DNA from: Nostoc sp. UHCC 0870
GTDB taxonomy: Bacteria; Cyanobacteriota; Cyanobacteriia; Cyanobacteriales; Nostocaceae
Direction: 5' to 3'
NCBI RefSeq assembly: GCF_022063185.1
Contig: NZ_CP091913.1
Location: 5,247,141 to 5,311,140 of the forward strand
DNA length: 64,000 bases
The position numbers and the translations under genes were made by a program. A model generated the notes under the pieces. That model was not told where the DNA came from, did no database searches, and worked only from the letters and a program-made list of their open reading frames with translations. Positions 17,242 through 25,683 of this stretch are shown piece after piece (the stretch's first letter is position 1; each line of letters starts with the position of its first letter).

Positions 17242-19998
17242 ATGAATCGTAGTCCAACTAATCAGAAAACACCCAAAAAAATCCCAAATATCAAATCTTT
17301 TACTACAGGTGCGGCTCTTTTTGTAGGTATCTTAGCTATTGGTATCGAACCCGTCCAAGCCGAAGGAAGCCGCAATTTATATCCAGCCTCTTCCCCTGGG
17401 ACTGCATATCGAGCTAATTTAGAATGGCGAACAGAGACTACAGGTAACTTAATTAAAAGAAGAACATTATTAAAAGTTTATGCAAAGAAAGACGAATATA
17501 TTCTTGTTGGTTCTACAGCTGTAGGGGTTGATAATGGTGATATTTATATCTATAATCCTGGCTTAGTAACTGGTTCAATAGGTAGCGAAACTGTCCCTAG
17601 TACACCTAGTTTTCTATGTACTAGTCAAACTGGTAGGGGAAAAATTACTAGTAGAACTCAGGAATTAGCGGGACCACAAGATATTAATGGTACAGGCAAT
17701 CTGGGAGGATATACACCTTGTTACTATCAAGCACCCTCGGAAGGGATTTATGATGTAGTTATTCTTGGTCCACGGGGGTTTAATGGTAGCGGAGATGGTG
17801 GTGGAAACAGCTTACCTGCGGATATCGCATTGACTGATGCTAATAACTTTAACAGTAATCAGCGTACTAGTGTGGCAGCTTGGGATGTAACTGTTCGCAG
17901 TAGTACCAGTTCAACCACAGATTTAAACGGACGTTTATTTTCTTATTATTTAGCATTATTTACAGCAGATAATGGCAGACCAGTCTATTCAACTGTTTAT
18001 CCTGTCACCACAGACGGTTATAGATATAGAACAGAAATTAGAGGTTTAGACCCCAATGGTTTTGTTCTTTATGGTAACGAAGCTGGTTTTTTTGATAGTG
18101 ATGGTATCTCCACTCTATACCGTAACGTTGTTGGTACTAACGGTAACGTATCTAACATCCAAGGTGGTGCATCCTTAGCACGTCCGCAATTTCCCACATT
18201 TTTTAATCTGCTTGATCCTAATGCTTTAGCTTTTATTAATCGTTATGACCGCTTTGGGACTTTCCAGGGTGTGGGTATTAATTCTACCCCAGTTCCTCCC
18301 ATTGTAGGTAGTGCTAGTTTTGTAGGTAATTTATCTGGTAACAACAGTAAAGTCGGTAATGGTGGTACTTTTAGCTTCAATAGCACTGTTACAGGGTCAT
18401 ACGAAATTGTCATCAAAGGTAGTGGTAGCGCAGATTTTGACCCGAAAAACCCCATAAACAGAGTTATTAGGGGTTATATGAACTCATCTGGTACACAAAC
18501 TACCACTTGGGATGGTAGAGATAATGCTGGTAATTTCTTTCCTGTGGGGACAAATTATCAATTCGCTATCAGAATCAATGCTGGGGAATATCACTTTCCG
18601 GTATTAGATGCAGAAAATAATTTCTACGGTGGACCAACAGTCACTTTACTTAATCCTCCTGCTTCATACCCTGCTGACTTACCTGGTTTTGGTCTCACCA
18701 CAGGTTTTTATGATGACCGTGTATATAGAACTAAAAATGGTACTATCGTCCATACAGGGGCAACACAAGCTGATATTGATAATAATAATCCTCTTTGCGG
18801 TGTGGGCGCACCCACTATTACATTCAGTAATCAAATTACAGGATTTGACACTAGCACCAATCAGCGCGCCTTTGGGCAAAGTGGTAACTTAGGTAACGCC
18901 AATACTGTATGTAATGGCTCGTTTGGGGACACCAAAGGTTTAGATCAATGGACATTCTTTCCCAGTGTTGCGGCTAATAATTTTCTCAATATTGTTAGTC
19001 CTGATTTAACAATTAGTAAAACCCATACACCAACTGATTTTGTTAAGGGTGGTACAGGTACTTATGTAATCACAGTTCCTAACTCTGGGGGTGACGCTAC
19101 TAATGGTACTCAAGTGACAGTAACAGATACTCTACCCACTGGCATTATTCCCACAGCCGCTTCAGGTACAGGATGGAATTGTATAATTTCAGGACAAACC
19201 GTAACTTGCACTCGCAGCGATGTTTTAGCCGCAGGTAGTAGTTATCCTAATATCAGCATTAATGTGTCTATTGATGCCGATATTACGGCTACTACTGTGA
19301 CAAATACTGCAACTGTATCTGGTGGTGGTGATGGCGATAATACTAATAATACTAGCCCCCCTGATGTTGCTAATATTATTTCTTCAAGTTCAACCTCTAA
19401 TCTCATTCTAGTCAAACGTATTACTCGGATTAACAACCAAGATTACGATAATACTATCAATGGACGTAGTGATGTCAGTCCCGATGATGATCAATATGTA
19501 GCTACGCCACGGGATATTGATGATGATGATGCCAAATGGCCGAATGGTTATTTACAGGGTTTAATTCATACTGATATTGTCAAGCCAGGAGATGAATTAG
19601 AGTACACTATCTATTTCTTGTCTAATGGTGAAAATAATGCGGTAAATGTGAAATTGTGTGATTTAGTGCCTAGTAATGTCACCTTTCTCCCTGCTGCTTT
19701 TAATAATCAAACGCCCAATGATAGTGGTTTAGCTGGGGCTGATCAAGGGATTGCAATGGCAGTGGGTTCTACTGAACCTACAGTATATTTTAGTAATGTA
19801 GCAGATAGCGATCGCGGCACTTTTTACCCAGCCAATGACCCCAATACACCCAACTTCTGCTCTAGTAGCAACACCAATGGGGCTATAGTTGTAGAAATCA
19901 CCCGCACTCTGATTTTACCCGTGCTACCCTTTGCAACTGGTAGCGGTACACCTCCAGAATCTTACGGCTTTGTACGCTTTAGAGCTAAAGTAAAGTAA
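17242..19998 (+). CDS. exported DUF11-domain surface protein
   Basis: A 918-residue protein with a long charged N-region and signal peptide (GAALFVGILAIGIEPVQA, cleavage before EG). The middle is rich in Gly, Asn and Tyr without a recognised family; a FlgD-like turn (WDGRDNAGNFFPVG) lies near 415. A DUF11 domain begins near 590 (DLTISKTHTPTDFVKGGTG, VTVTDTLPTGIIP) and a second related module near 720-915 (KPGDELEYTIYFLSNGE). No membrane anchor. It closes the same-strand surface-protein set. Confidence 0.78.
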   Translation: MNRSPTNQKTPKKIPNIKSFTTGAALFVGILAIGIEPVQAEGSRNLYPASSPGTAYRANLEWRTETTGNLIKRRTLLKVYAKKDEYILVGSTAVGVDNGDIYIYNPGLVTGSIGSETVPSTPSFLCTSQTGRGKITSRTQELAGPQDINGTGNLGGYTPCYYQAPSEGIYDVVILGPRGFNGSGDGGGNSLPADIALTDANNFNSNQRTSVAAWDVTVRSSTSSTTDLNGRLFSYYLALFTADNGRPVYSTVYPVTTDGYRYRTEIRGLDPNGFVLYGNEAGFFDSDGISTLYRNVVGTNGNVSNIQGGASLARPQFPTFFNLLDPNALAFINRYDRFGTFQGVGINSTPVPPIVGSASFVGNLSGNNSKVGNGGTFSFNSTVTGSYEIVIKGSGSADFDPKNPINRVIRGYMNSSGTQTTTWDGRDNAGNFFPVGTNYQFAIRINAGEYHFPVLDAENNFYGGPTVTLLNPPASYPADLPGFGLTTGFYDDRVYRTKNGTIVHTGATQADIDNNNPLCGVGAPTITFSNQITGFDTSTNQRAFGQSGNLGNANTVCNGSFGDTKGLDQWTFFPSVAANNFLNIVSPDLTISKTHTPTDFVKGGTGTYVITVPNSGGDATNGTQVTVTDTLPTGIIPTAASGTGWNCIISGQTVTCTRSDVLAAGSSYPNISINVSIDADITATTVTNTATVSGGGDGDNTNNTSPPDVANIISSSSTSNLILVKRITRINNQDYDNTINGRSDVSPDDDQYVATPRDIDDDDAKWPNGYLQGLIHTDIVKPGDELEYTIYFLSNGENNAVNVKLCDLVPSNVTFLPAAFNNQTPNDSGLAGADQGIAMAVGSTEPTVYFSNVADSDRGTFYPANDPNTPNFCSSSNTNGAIVVEITRTLILPVLPFATGSGTPPESYGFVRFRAKVK

Positions 19999-20053
19999 AA
20001 GTTGGGCATTAGTTTTCCCTGTCACCTGTCACCTGTTACCTGTCACCTCTAGC

Positions 20054-20314
20054 CTAACCACCGCTAACGGGTGGAATTAACACCACTTCATCACCATTTT
20101 TTAAGACTGTATCGGGTTCGACAAAAATCAAATTAATCCCAAAGCGGGTAACATCGCGCCATTGGCTGAGTTTTGGGTGTTCGGTAATCAGGCGATCGCA
20201 CACTGCGCTAACAGGTGTACCATAAGGAAAATCTAACACTAGCTCTGGTACTCCATAGGTTTCTTGATAGACAGCAAATAATTTGACGGTGATGGTGATG
20301 GCAGAATTGCACAT
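20054..20314 (-). CDS. MoaD/ThiS-family sulfur carrier
   Basis: An 86-residue beta-grasp protein: ITITVKLFAVYQETYG at the start is very MoaD-like, and the C-terminus NGDEVVLIPPVSGG carries the Gly-Gly tail that is thiocarboxylated. Probably the small subunit of molybdopterin synthase, although no moaE is adjacent. A heptamer array (cacctgt units) lies just downstream at 20021-20048. Compare with the second GG-tailed protein at 6095, which is a paralogue of the same fold. Confidence 0.82.
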   Translation of the reverse strand: MCNSAITITVKLFAVYQETYGVPELVLDFPYGTPVSAVCDRLITEHPKLSQWRDVTRFGINLIFVEPDTVLKNGDEVVLIPPVSGG

Positions 20315-20501
20315 ATAATTTTATCGTCCGGGGTTTTACGGTACGAGCCTTGTTAAGGACGTAGACTAGATTGACAAGGTTTCTAACGTTTGGGCGATTA
20401 TTTGAGGTTTACTGTTGACTATCACTAACAAAAACCCTAACTTTTTGTTTTAACGGTCGTTATATACACTTTATTTAAAATTTATTTAATTTTTGAGCAA
20501 A

Positions 20502-21833
20502 ATGCAACCCGAATTCAACTTTTTTCAGCATTGGTATCCAGTATCACCCATTGAAGATATCGATCCTCAACGACCAACTCCTATAACACTGTTAGGGTTG
20601 CGTCTAGTCATCTGGAAGCCTCAATCTTCGGAAACTTACCGAGTATTTTTAGATCAATGTCCCCACCGTCTTGCACCTTTAAGTGAAGGACGAGTTGACG
20701 ACAAGACAGGGAATTTGATGTGTAGTTATCACGGTTGGCAATTTGATACTCAAGGGGTTTGTACTCACATTCCCCAAGCTGAGAATCCAGAAATTGTGAC
20801 TAAGAATCAAGATAATTTTTGTGTTACGACTTTACCAGTTCGGCAAGCGAATGATTTACTCTGGGTCTGGCCGGATGCTAAATCAACAGAATTAGCTGAT
20901 CAAACACCTTTACCTTTGTCACCTCAGATAGATGCTAGTAAAGGTTTTGTTTGGAGTTCTTTTGTCCGTGATTTGGCATATGATTGGCAAACTTTAGTAG
21001 AAAATGTCGCCGATCCTAGTCATGTGCCTTTTTCTCATCATGGCGTGCAGGGTAGGCGAGAACAAGCAAAACCAATTCCTATCGACATTGTGCAATCTAC
21101 ACCAGATTTGATTGAAGTCAATGTGAGTAGAAACTTGAAAAGCACAATTATTTTCGAGCCACCTTGTCGTTTAGAGTATGCTATCAGTTTCGGTGATGCT
21201 GGAAAACAAGTAGGATTGATTACTTACTGTATTCCTGTATCTCCCGGTAAATCTCGAATCGTGGCACAATTTAGCCGTAATTTTGCCAAAAAACTCCATC
21301 GTTTTACACCCCGTTGGTGGGATCACATCAACAACCGTAATCCTGTTTTAGATGGAGATATGGTTCTATTACTTCAACAAGAACAGATTCTCCAACAAAA
21401 ACAATTAACGGAAAGCTGGAAAACAGCCTACCAAATGCCTACTAGTGCAGACCGTTTAGTAATTGAGTTTCGTAGATGGTTTGATAAGTATTGTCAGGGA
21501 AAATTACCTTGGGCAGAAGTTGGTATCAATGTTGCAGAAAGCTCAACCATCAATGCCGATCGCGCTGTGGTATTAGATCGTTACAAACAACATACCCAGC
21601 ATTGTAGTAGTTGCCGTAATGCTTTGAAGAATATTGAGCGATCGCAAATCATCCTCCTGGCATATTTTGCCATTACTGTGGCTGCGGCTGCCATCCTTCC
21701 AGACAGCCTCAGACTGAAGTTAGGTTTACCTCTAGTAATTAGCGGAGTTTTAGGTCTTGTTGCTTATGCTTGGCTAAAATTCTGGCTAACTCCAAAATTT
21801 TACTTTGTAGACTACATTCACGCGGAAAGGTGA
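20502..21833 (+). CDS. Rieske oxygenase, pheophorbide a oxygenase family
   Basis: A 443-residue Rieske non-haem oxygenase. The [2Fe-2S] ligands are Cys53, His55, Cys74 and His77 in DQCPHRLAPLSEG and CSYHGWQFD; the mononuclear iron site is in ENVADPSHVPFSHHG. Near the C-terminus a CSSC motif precedes two membrane segments (ILLAYFAITVAAAAIL and LPLVISGVLGLVAYAWL). This arrangement is that of the PaO/PTC52/TIC55 group, membrane-bound oxygenases of chlorophyll metabolism. A TTG three codons earlier is also possible, but the ATG is preferred. Exact substrate in cyanobacteria is uncertain. Confidence 0.88.
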   Translation: MQPEFNFFQHWYPVSPIEDIDPQRPTPITLLGLRLVIWKPQSSETYRVFLDQCPHRLAPLSEGRVDDKTGNLMCSYHGWQFDTQGVCTHIPQAENPEIVTKNQDNFCVTTLPVRQANDLLWVWPDAKSTELADQTPLPLSPQIDASKGFVWSSFVRDLAYDWQTLVENVADPSHVPFSHHGVQGRREQAKPIPIDIVQSTPDLIEVNVSRNLKSTIIFEPPCRLEYAISFGDAGKQVGLITYCIPVSPGKSRIVAQFSRNFAKKLHRFTPRWWDHINNRNPVLDGDMVLLLQQEQILQQKQLTESWKTAYQMPTSADRLVIEFRRWFDKYCQGKLPWAEVGINVAESSTINADRAVVLDRYKQHTQHCSSCRNALKNIERSQIILLAYFAITVAAAAILPDSLRLKLGLPLVISGVLGLVAYAWLKFWLTPKFYFVDYIHAER

Positions 21834-21873
21834 TAGGTGATAGGTGACAGGTGATAGGTGATAGGTGACAGCT
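21831..21873. repeat. heptamer array, units gataggt/gacaggt
   Basis: Tandem 7-base units starting at the Rieske gene stop codon, between convergent genes. Confidence 0.75.
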
Positions 21874-21898
21874 AATGCCCAATGCCTATTGACTTTTT

Positions 21899-22528
21899 CT
21901 AAAAAATCTGATCTAACTTTTGGAAGTCGCGCTGTATTTCTTCCCATAAGGTTTTATTATGGGGGTCGGTTTTTAAGGCTTTTTTGAGATAAACTCTGGC
22001 TTTTAGTAGTTGGTTTTCATTAATCAGGGCGCGTCCCCAAATTTGATAGGCGATCGCCTGCCATTGTCTCACTTCTGCGTCTTTGGGTAAACGTGCGGCT
22101 AAGGCTTCTGCTAAGGCGATCGCTTGGGGAAATCTCCTCTCTCTCAAGAATCTTTGCAGTTGTTCGTATGTCTTCCACTTTAGCCGTTGTTCGATTTCTA
22201 CAATGTTCGGCGGTTGGGTGGTCGGTGGTTTCTCAGTTGTTGCGGTGGCTGTAGTTGTTTTTTGTGGCTGGGTGGTTTTCGTCTCTTCGCGTTTAGATGT
22301 AGAAGTAGGCGACTGCTTTGTCTGTGGGTTTGTCTCCTCTGGTGGGACGACAGTCAATAAAAATCTGTATGCCTCAGTCAAGGCAATAAATTTATCCTGA
22401 GCTTTTTTATCACCGGGGTTGATATCCGGGTGATATTGATGCGCCAGTCGTCGGTAAGAGGCTTTAATATCGGTAAAAGAAGCTCCCGACCTTAAACCCA
22501 ATAAACGGTAGCAATCTCCAAGATCCAT
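21899..22528 (-). CDS. J-domain protein with C-terminal TPR-like region
   Basis: A 209-residue protein. Residues 4-60 are a J domain with the HPD motif at 33-35 (AHQYHPDINPG), so it should stimulate an Hsp70/DnaK partner. A Thr/Pro/Lys/Glu-rich linker (about 65-110) leads to a helical C-terminal half (PQAIALAEALAARLPKDAEV, LKARVYLKKALKTDPHNK) that looks like two or three TPRs. There is no Cys-rich zinc domain, so it is not a canonical DnaJ but a specialised co-chaperone. Confidence 0.85.
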   Translation of the reverse strand: MDLGDCYRLLGLRSGASFTDIKASYRRLAHQYHPDINPGDKKAQDKFIALTEAYRFLLTVVPPEETNPQTKQSPTSTSKREETKTTQPQKTTTATATTEKPPTTQPPNIVEIEQRLKWKTYEQLQRFLRERRFPQAIALAEALAARLPKDAEVRQWQAIAYQIWGRALINENQLLKARVYLKKALKTDPHNKTLWEEIQRDFQKLDQIF

Positions 22529-22905
22529 TTTGATCTATTAGTGGTGAATATTCGGCTATCAGCTATGATCTGCCAACCGAAAGTTTTAATAATATTGAAT
22601 AATCTTATATTTTATAGTTCATATTTGACAGATTTAGTTAAGTCTTGGGAATTAGTCCTCAACAGTTATCTGTGAAGAGTGAACAGTTATCAACTGACTG
22701 GTAACTGTTCACTCTTCACTCTTCACTGATTTTAACAAAGTATAGGGGTTTAAGTCCCCGGCTTCTATCAAGCCGCAAGTGTTGTGGCGGGGTTTAAATC
22801 CCCGTTACAACACGTAATTGCGTTAGCGGAGCGGGGCGGGAGCATCGTTGCGAATTGCGAATTGCGAATTGCGAATTGGTTTAAGTCTCCTCTGCTCCCT
22901 CAATC
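22529..22905. other. repeat-filled spacer, no gene
   Basis: 377 bases between two minus-strand genes. It contains heptamer-like gtgaacagttat and actcttcactcttcact stretches, paired ggggtttaagtcccc and ggggtttaaatcccc palindromes around 22745-22805, and a clear array of unit gcgaatt at 22851-22878. No open frame with coding character. Confidence 0.6.
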
Positions 22906-23499
22906 CTAAACGCGGTCTTCAATCACACGGTCAATTAAACCGTATTCTTTTGCCTCGTGGGCGGACATGAAAAAGTCCCGATCCATGTCTTTTTCAATCT
23001 TGGCTAGGGTTTGACCAGTATTGTCAGCATAAATTTGATTTAGCTGGTGACGAATTCGGATAATTTCTCTGGCTTCGATCTCGATATCGGTAGCTTGTCC
23101 ACGAGTCCCGCCGGAGGGTTGGTGAATCATAATTCGGGAATGAGGTAATGCTAGGCGTTTACCTTTGCTACCAGTCGCCAACAAGAAAGAACCCATCGAA
23201 GCTGCTAAACCGACACAAATTGTTACTACCTCAGATTTGATGTACTGCATCGTGTCGTAAATTGCTAAACCTGCGGTGACAGATCCACCAGGGGAATTAA
23301 TATACAGATAAATCGGTTTGGTTTGATCGTCAGAATCTAAATAGAGCAAATAAGCAACGATCGCATTAGCGATACCGTCATCTACTTCCTCTGTCAAAAA
23401 AATAATTCGCTCCCGAAATAGACGATCTTCGAGATCGATCCATTGCTCATAACTACTACCAGGGAGGCGATAAGGAACTTTGGGAATACCAATAGGCAT
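22906..23499 (-). CDS. clpP: ATP-dependent Clp protease proteolytic subunit (active)
   Basis: A 197-residue ClpP with the full serine-protease triad: Ser101 in GLAASMGS, His126 in SRIMIHQPSGG and Asp175 in DRDFFMSA. The frame extends back to 23631 over the upstream gene's end, but the ATG at 23499 gives MPIGIPKVPYRLPGSS, the usual ClpP start. It is the last of three clp genes on the minus strand, 79 bases after clpR, and the only one of them with catalytic residues. In cyanobacteria ClpP and ClpR mix in the same double ring. Confidence 0.95.
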   Translation of the reverse strand: MPIGIPKVPYRLPGSSYEQWIDLEDRLFRERIIFLTEEVDDGIANAIVAYLLYLDSDDQTKPIYLYINSPGGSVTAGLAIYDTMQYIKSEVVTICVGLAASMGSFLLATGSKGKRLALPHSRIMIHQPSGGTRGQATDIEIEAREIIRIRHQLNQIYADNTGQTLAKIEKDMDRDFFMSAHEAKEYGLIDRVIEDRV

Positions 23500-23578
23500 A
23501 GGACAATTTGGGTAAAGACTAGAAGATAAAATTGTAGATTTTCGGTAAAGTTTGAGAGACCAGAGTCTAGGATTTAGA

Positions 23579-24241
23579 TCAAGCCAGAATAGAATTTTCC
23601 AACTGTTTGGTACTTTCCAAAACCCGATCAATTAACCCGTATTCTTTGGCTTCCTGGGGAGTCATATAGAAAATACGTTCACTATCTTTCGCAATTTTTT
23701 GAGTTGATTGTCCCGTATTTTGGGAGAAAATATCAAGAATTACGGCTCTTTTCTTTAATACTTCTTCCGCATTAACTTGAATATCTGTTGCTTGGCCTTG
23801 CGTTCCGACCCGGAACTGAGTAAGTGCGATATTGGCGTGAGGTAAACTCACCCGTTTTCCTTTCGCTCCAGATGATAGAATCAAGGCTGCCATGCCAACT
23901 GCTTGACCGAAACAGATCGTGACAATTTCTGACTTGATATACTGCATTGTGTCATAAATTGCCAAACAAGCTTTAATTGACATCATTCCAGATGCTTCAT
24001 TTATGCTGCCATCTAGGACAGGATCACCCAGGGAATTGATGTAAAGGTAGATTGGTTTGCTCTGATCCTCTGATTCTAGATACAGGATTGTAGAAATGAG
24101 GGAATTTGCCAAAGACGTAGTGAATGGCTGATTTAAGAAGAGAATTCGCTCCTGAGCCATGCGCTGACCAATAGTAACCCATTGCCAGGAATTACTAGCA
24201 GGAATGTTATAAGGAACGCGAAGTTCTGAATCAACAGGCAT
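23579..24241 (-). CDS. clpR: ClpR, inactive ClpP paralogue
   Basis: A 220-residue ClpP-fold protein in which all three triad positions are replaced: the Ser position is Gly116 (FGQAVGMAA), the His position is Thr141 (ANIALTQF) and the Asp position is Ile (DSERIFYM). The fold-defining segments SKPIYLYINS, LAIYDTMQYIKSE and ATDIQVNAEEVL are intact, and there is an insertion (DGSINEASGMMSIKA) relative to ClpP. This is the pattern of cyanobacterial/chloroplast ClpR, a structural subunit of mixed Clp rings. Confidence 0.9.
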   Translation of the reverse strand: MPVDSELRVPYNIPASNSWQWVTIGQRMAQERILFLNQPFTTSLANSLISTILYLESEDQSKPIYLYINSLGDPVLDGSINEASGMMSIKACLAIYDTMQYIKSEIVTICFGQAVGMAALILSSGAKGKRVSLPHANIALTQFRVGTQGQATDIQVNAEEVLKKRAVILDIFSQNTGQSTQKIAKDSERIFYMTPQEAKEYGLIDRVLESTKQLENSILA

Positions 24242-24280
24242 AGGGATAATAGGAAAAGATTAGGAATGATTAGAAGCAAT

Positions 24281-24970
24281 TTAAGTCAGGACTGGTATAG
24301 CCTTGGGCAGATCCTTCATACTTTCTAGGACGATATCAATTAGCCCATACTCTTTCGCTTCTTGAGGAGTCAAATAGAACATCCGCTCAGTGTCTTTAGC
24401 AATTTTTTCAGGAGTCTGTCCACTATTCTTGGAGAAAATATCTAGGATAGTGGCCTTGTTTGCTAAAACTTCCTTCGCATAAATTTGAATATCTGTTGCT
24501 TGTCCCCGTGTACCACTGCGAGGTTGATTAAGTACAATGGTCGCATGAGGCAAACTAGCTCGATAGCCTTTAGTTCCGGCTGATAGAATCAGTGCGGCTG
24601 TGCCAATTGCCTGACCTATGCAAATTGTATGTACGGGGGTTTTGATATACTCTATGGTGTCGCAGATGGCAAACGCTTCCGTTTCATAGCCAATCGCATC
24701 CCCTGTATACCAGGATGTACCAGTTGAATTGATATAAAAGAAAATTGGCTTGTCTGGATTGTCAAATTTCAGATAGAGTAACTGAGCAATAATCAACTTT
24801 GTTACGTCAACCCCCATTTGACGTTTATATTCATCTGCTGAAACCAGGGGACTCCCCAGATAGACAATTCGCTCCTTCAGTAGTAGGGAGGCTAAATCTG
24901 GTGGTGGTGTTCTGTAGGAGCTGTCGCCGTAGTAAGGGGCTTGAACAGCCTTGACGGGGGAAGTTTCCAT
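24281..24970 (-). CDS. second inactive ClpP-fold subunit (ClpR-like)
   Basis: A 229-residue ClpP-fold protein, first gene of the operon and 39 bases from the next. The triad is also lost here: Gly in IGQAIGTAA for Ser, Asn in ATIVLNQP for His, Met in DTERMFYL for Asp. It carries an extra loop (ADEYKRQMGVDV) and a longer N-terminus. It is closer to clpR next door (shared QATDIQ, TPQEAKEYGLID) than to clpP, which suggests tandem duplication of clpR and divergence. Two adjacent ClpR-type genes are unusual. Confidence 0.85.
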   Translation of the reverse strand: METSPVKAVQAPYYGDSSYRTPPPDLASLLLKERIVYLGSPLVSADEYKRQMGVDVTKLIIAQLLYLKFDNPDKPIFFYINSTGTSWYTGDAIGYETEAFAICDTIEYIKTPVHTICIGQAIGTAALILSAGTKGYRASLPHATIVLNQPRSGTRGQATDIQIYAKEVLANKATILDIFSKNSGQTPEKIAKDTERMFYLTPQEAKEYGLIDIVLESMKDLPKAIPVLT

Positions 24971-25683
24971 AGCAACTGATCGCCTGATATTGTGCCGTTA
25001 ACTGTAATACATCCTAGCGCGATGCTCGCTATCTTCAAGTGCGGTTTTCTCGCTAATTAGCAAGACAGCTGGGCATCTGCCAATGGGTGGCTTCTAAGAT
25101 ATTCTGAATATATTATCTGACAATATATTAATGGATTGCTTTAATTAAGTTTTCCGTAGCACTAGTGTAATGATTTGAAGTTATTCAAGAATATGTAAGA
25201 CAAGTTCCCTTACCCATGTTTGTTAATTATCCTGGAAATTTTGGGTTGTCAGTAACCCAGGCCTAAAGGGACTGAGCTTGTAAGAGAAATCAAGCAAGCT
25301 GTACTGACCCGTCTAAGTCAAAACTTGACTACGTTTTTTGAGTCACGACACCCTGGGATACGCAGCCAGTCCCCTGCTCTGTCGCTTGTGATTAAACAGT
25401 TCTAAGGTCACTGGAACAGTGTTGCAAGCCTAACAAGCTCTTAAAACATTGACTAGGCTAACTTTACTCCCGCAAGGGAAGGCTCTATTGAGCAAAACAT
25501 TATGCGTACAGGGTGAAAAGTTTGATCGGTAATTGTCCCGTTGAAAGTGCATTACAACAGCACACCAAGCAGAGTAACCCCAAGGCGATAATGTTTCTAA
25601 TTATTTAAGGCGGTTAAAACCGCACGAGTCGTTTTCCTCTCAGGTCTAAAGACCCGCTCGTTTCCAACTTACCGATTTTTTTT
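24971..25683. other. 713-base spacer with many small hairpins; possible structured leader or ncRNA
   Basis: No open frame with coding character on either strand. From about 25240 it is full of short perfect stems: tgggtt/aaccca (25242-25259), agtcaa/ttgact (25316-25330), gcggtt/aaccgc (25610-25623) and ggtct/agacc within an outer cgag/ctcg (25625-25660). The block ends about 20 bases before the vWA start. It could be a long structured 5' leader, a separate RNA gene, or the worn end of a mobile element. I do not recognise a riboswitch or known RNA family in it. Confidence 0.4.

Noticed and set aside
22083..22400. Plus-strand 105-codon frame opposite the J-domain gene
   Set aside because: Shadow of the real minus-strand gene; composition is of antisense Val/Phe/Ser type.
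24281..24970. Reading the first clp gene as an active ClpP protease
   Set aside because: Ser, His and Asp positions are Gly, Asn and Met, so it cannot use the normal triad.
25240..25670. Cobalamin, T-box or other named riboswitch upstream of the vWA genes
   Set aside because: The conserved boxes of these families are not found; only unspecific hairpins are visible.
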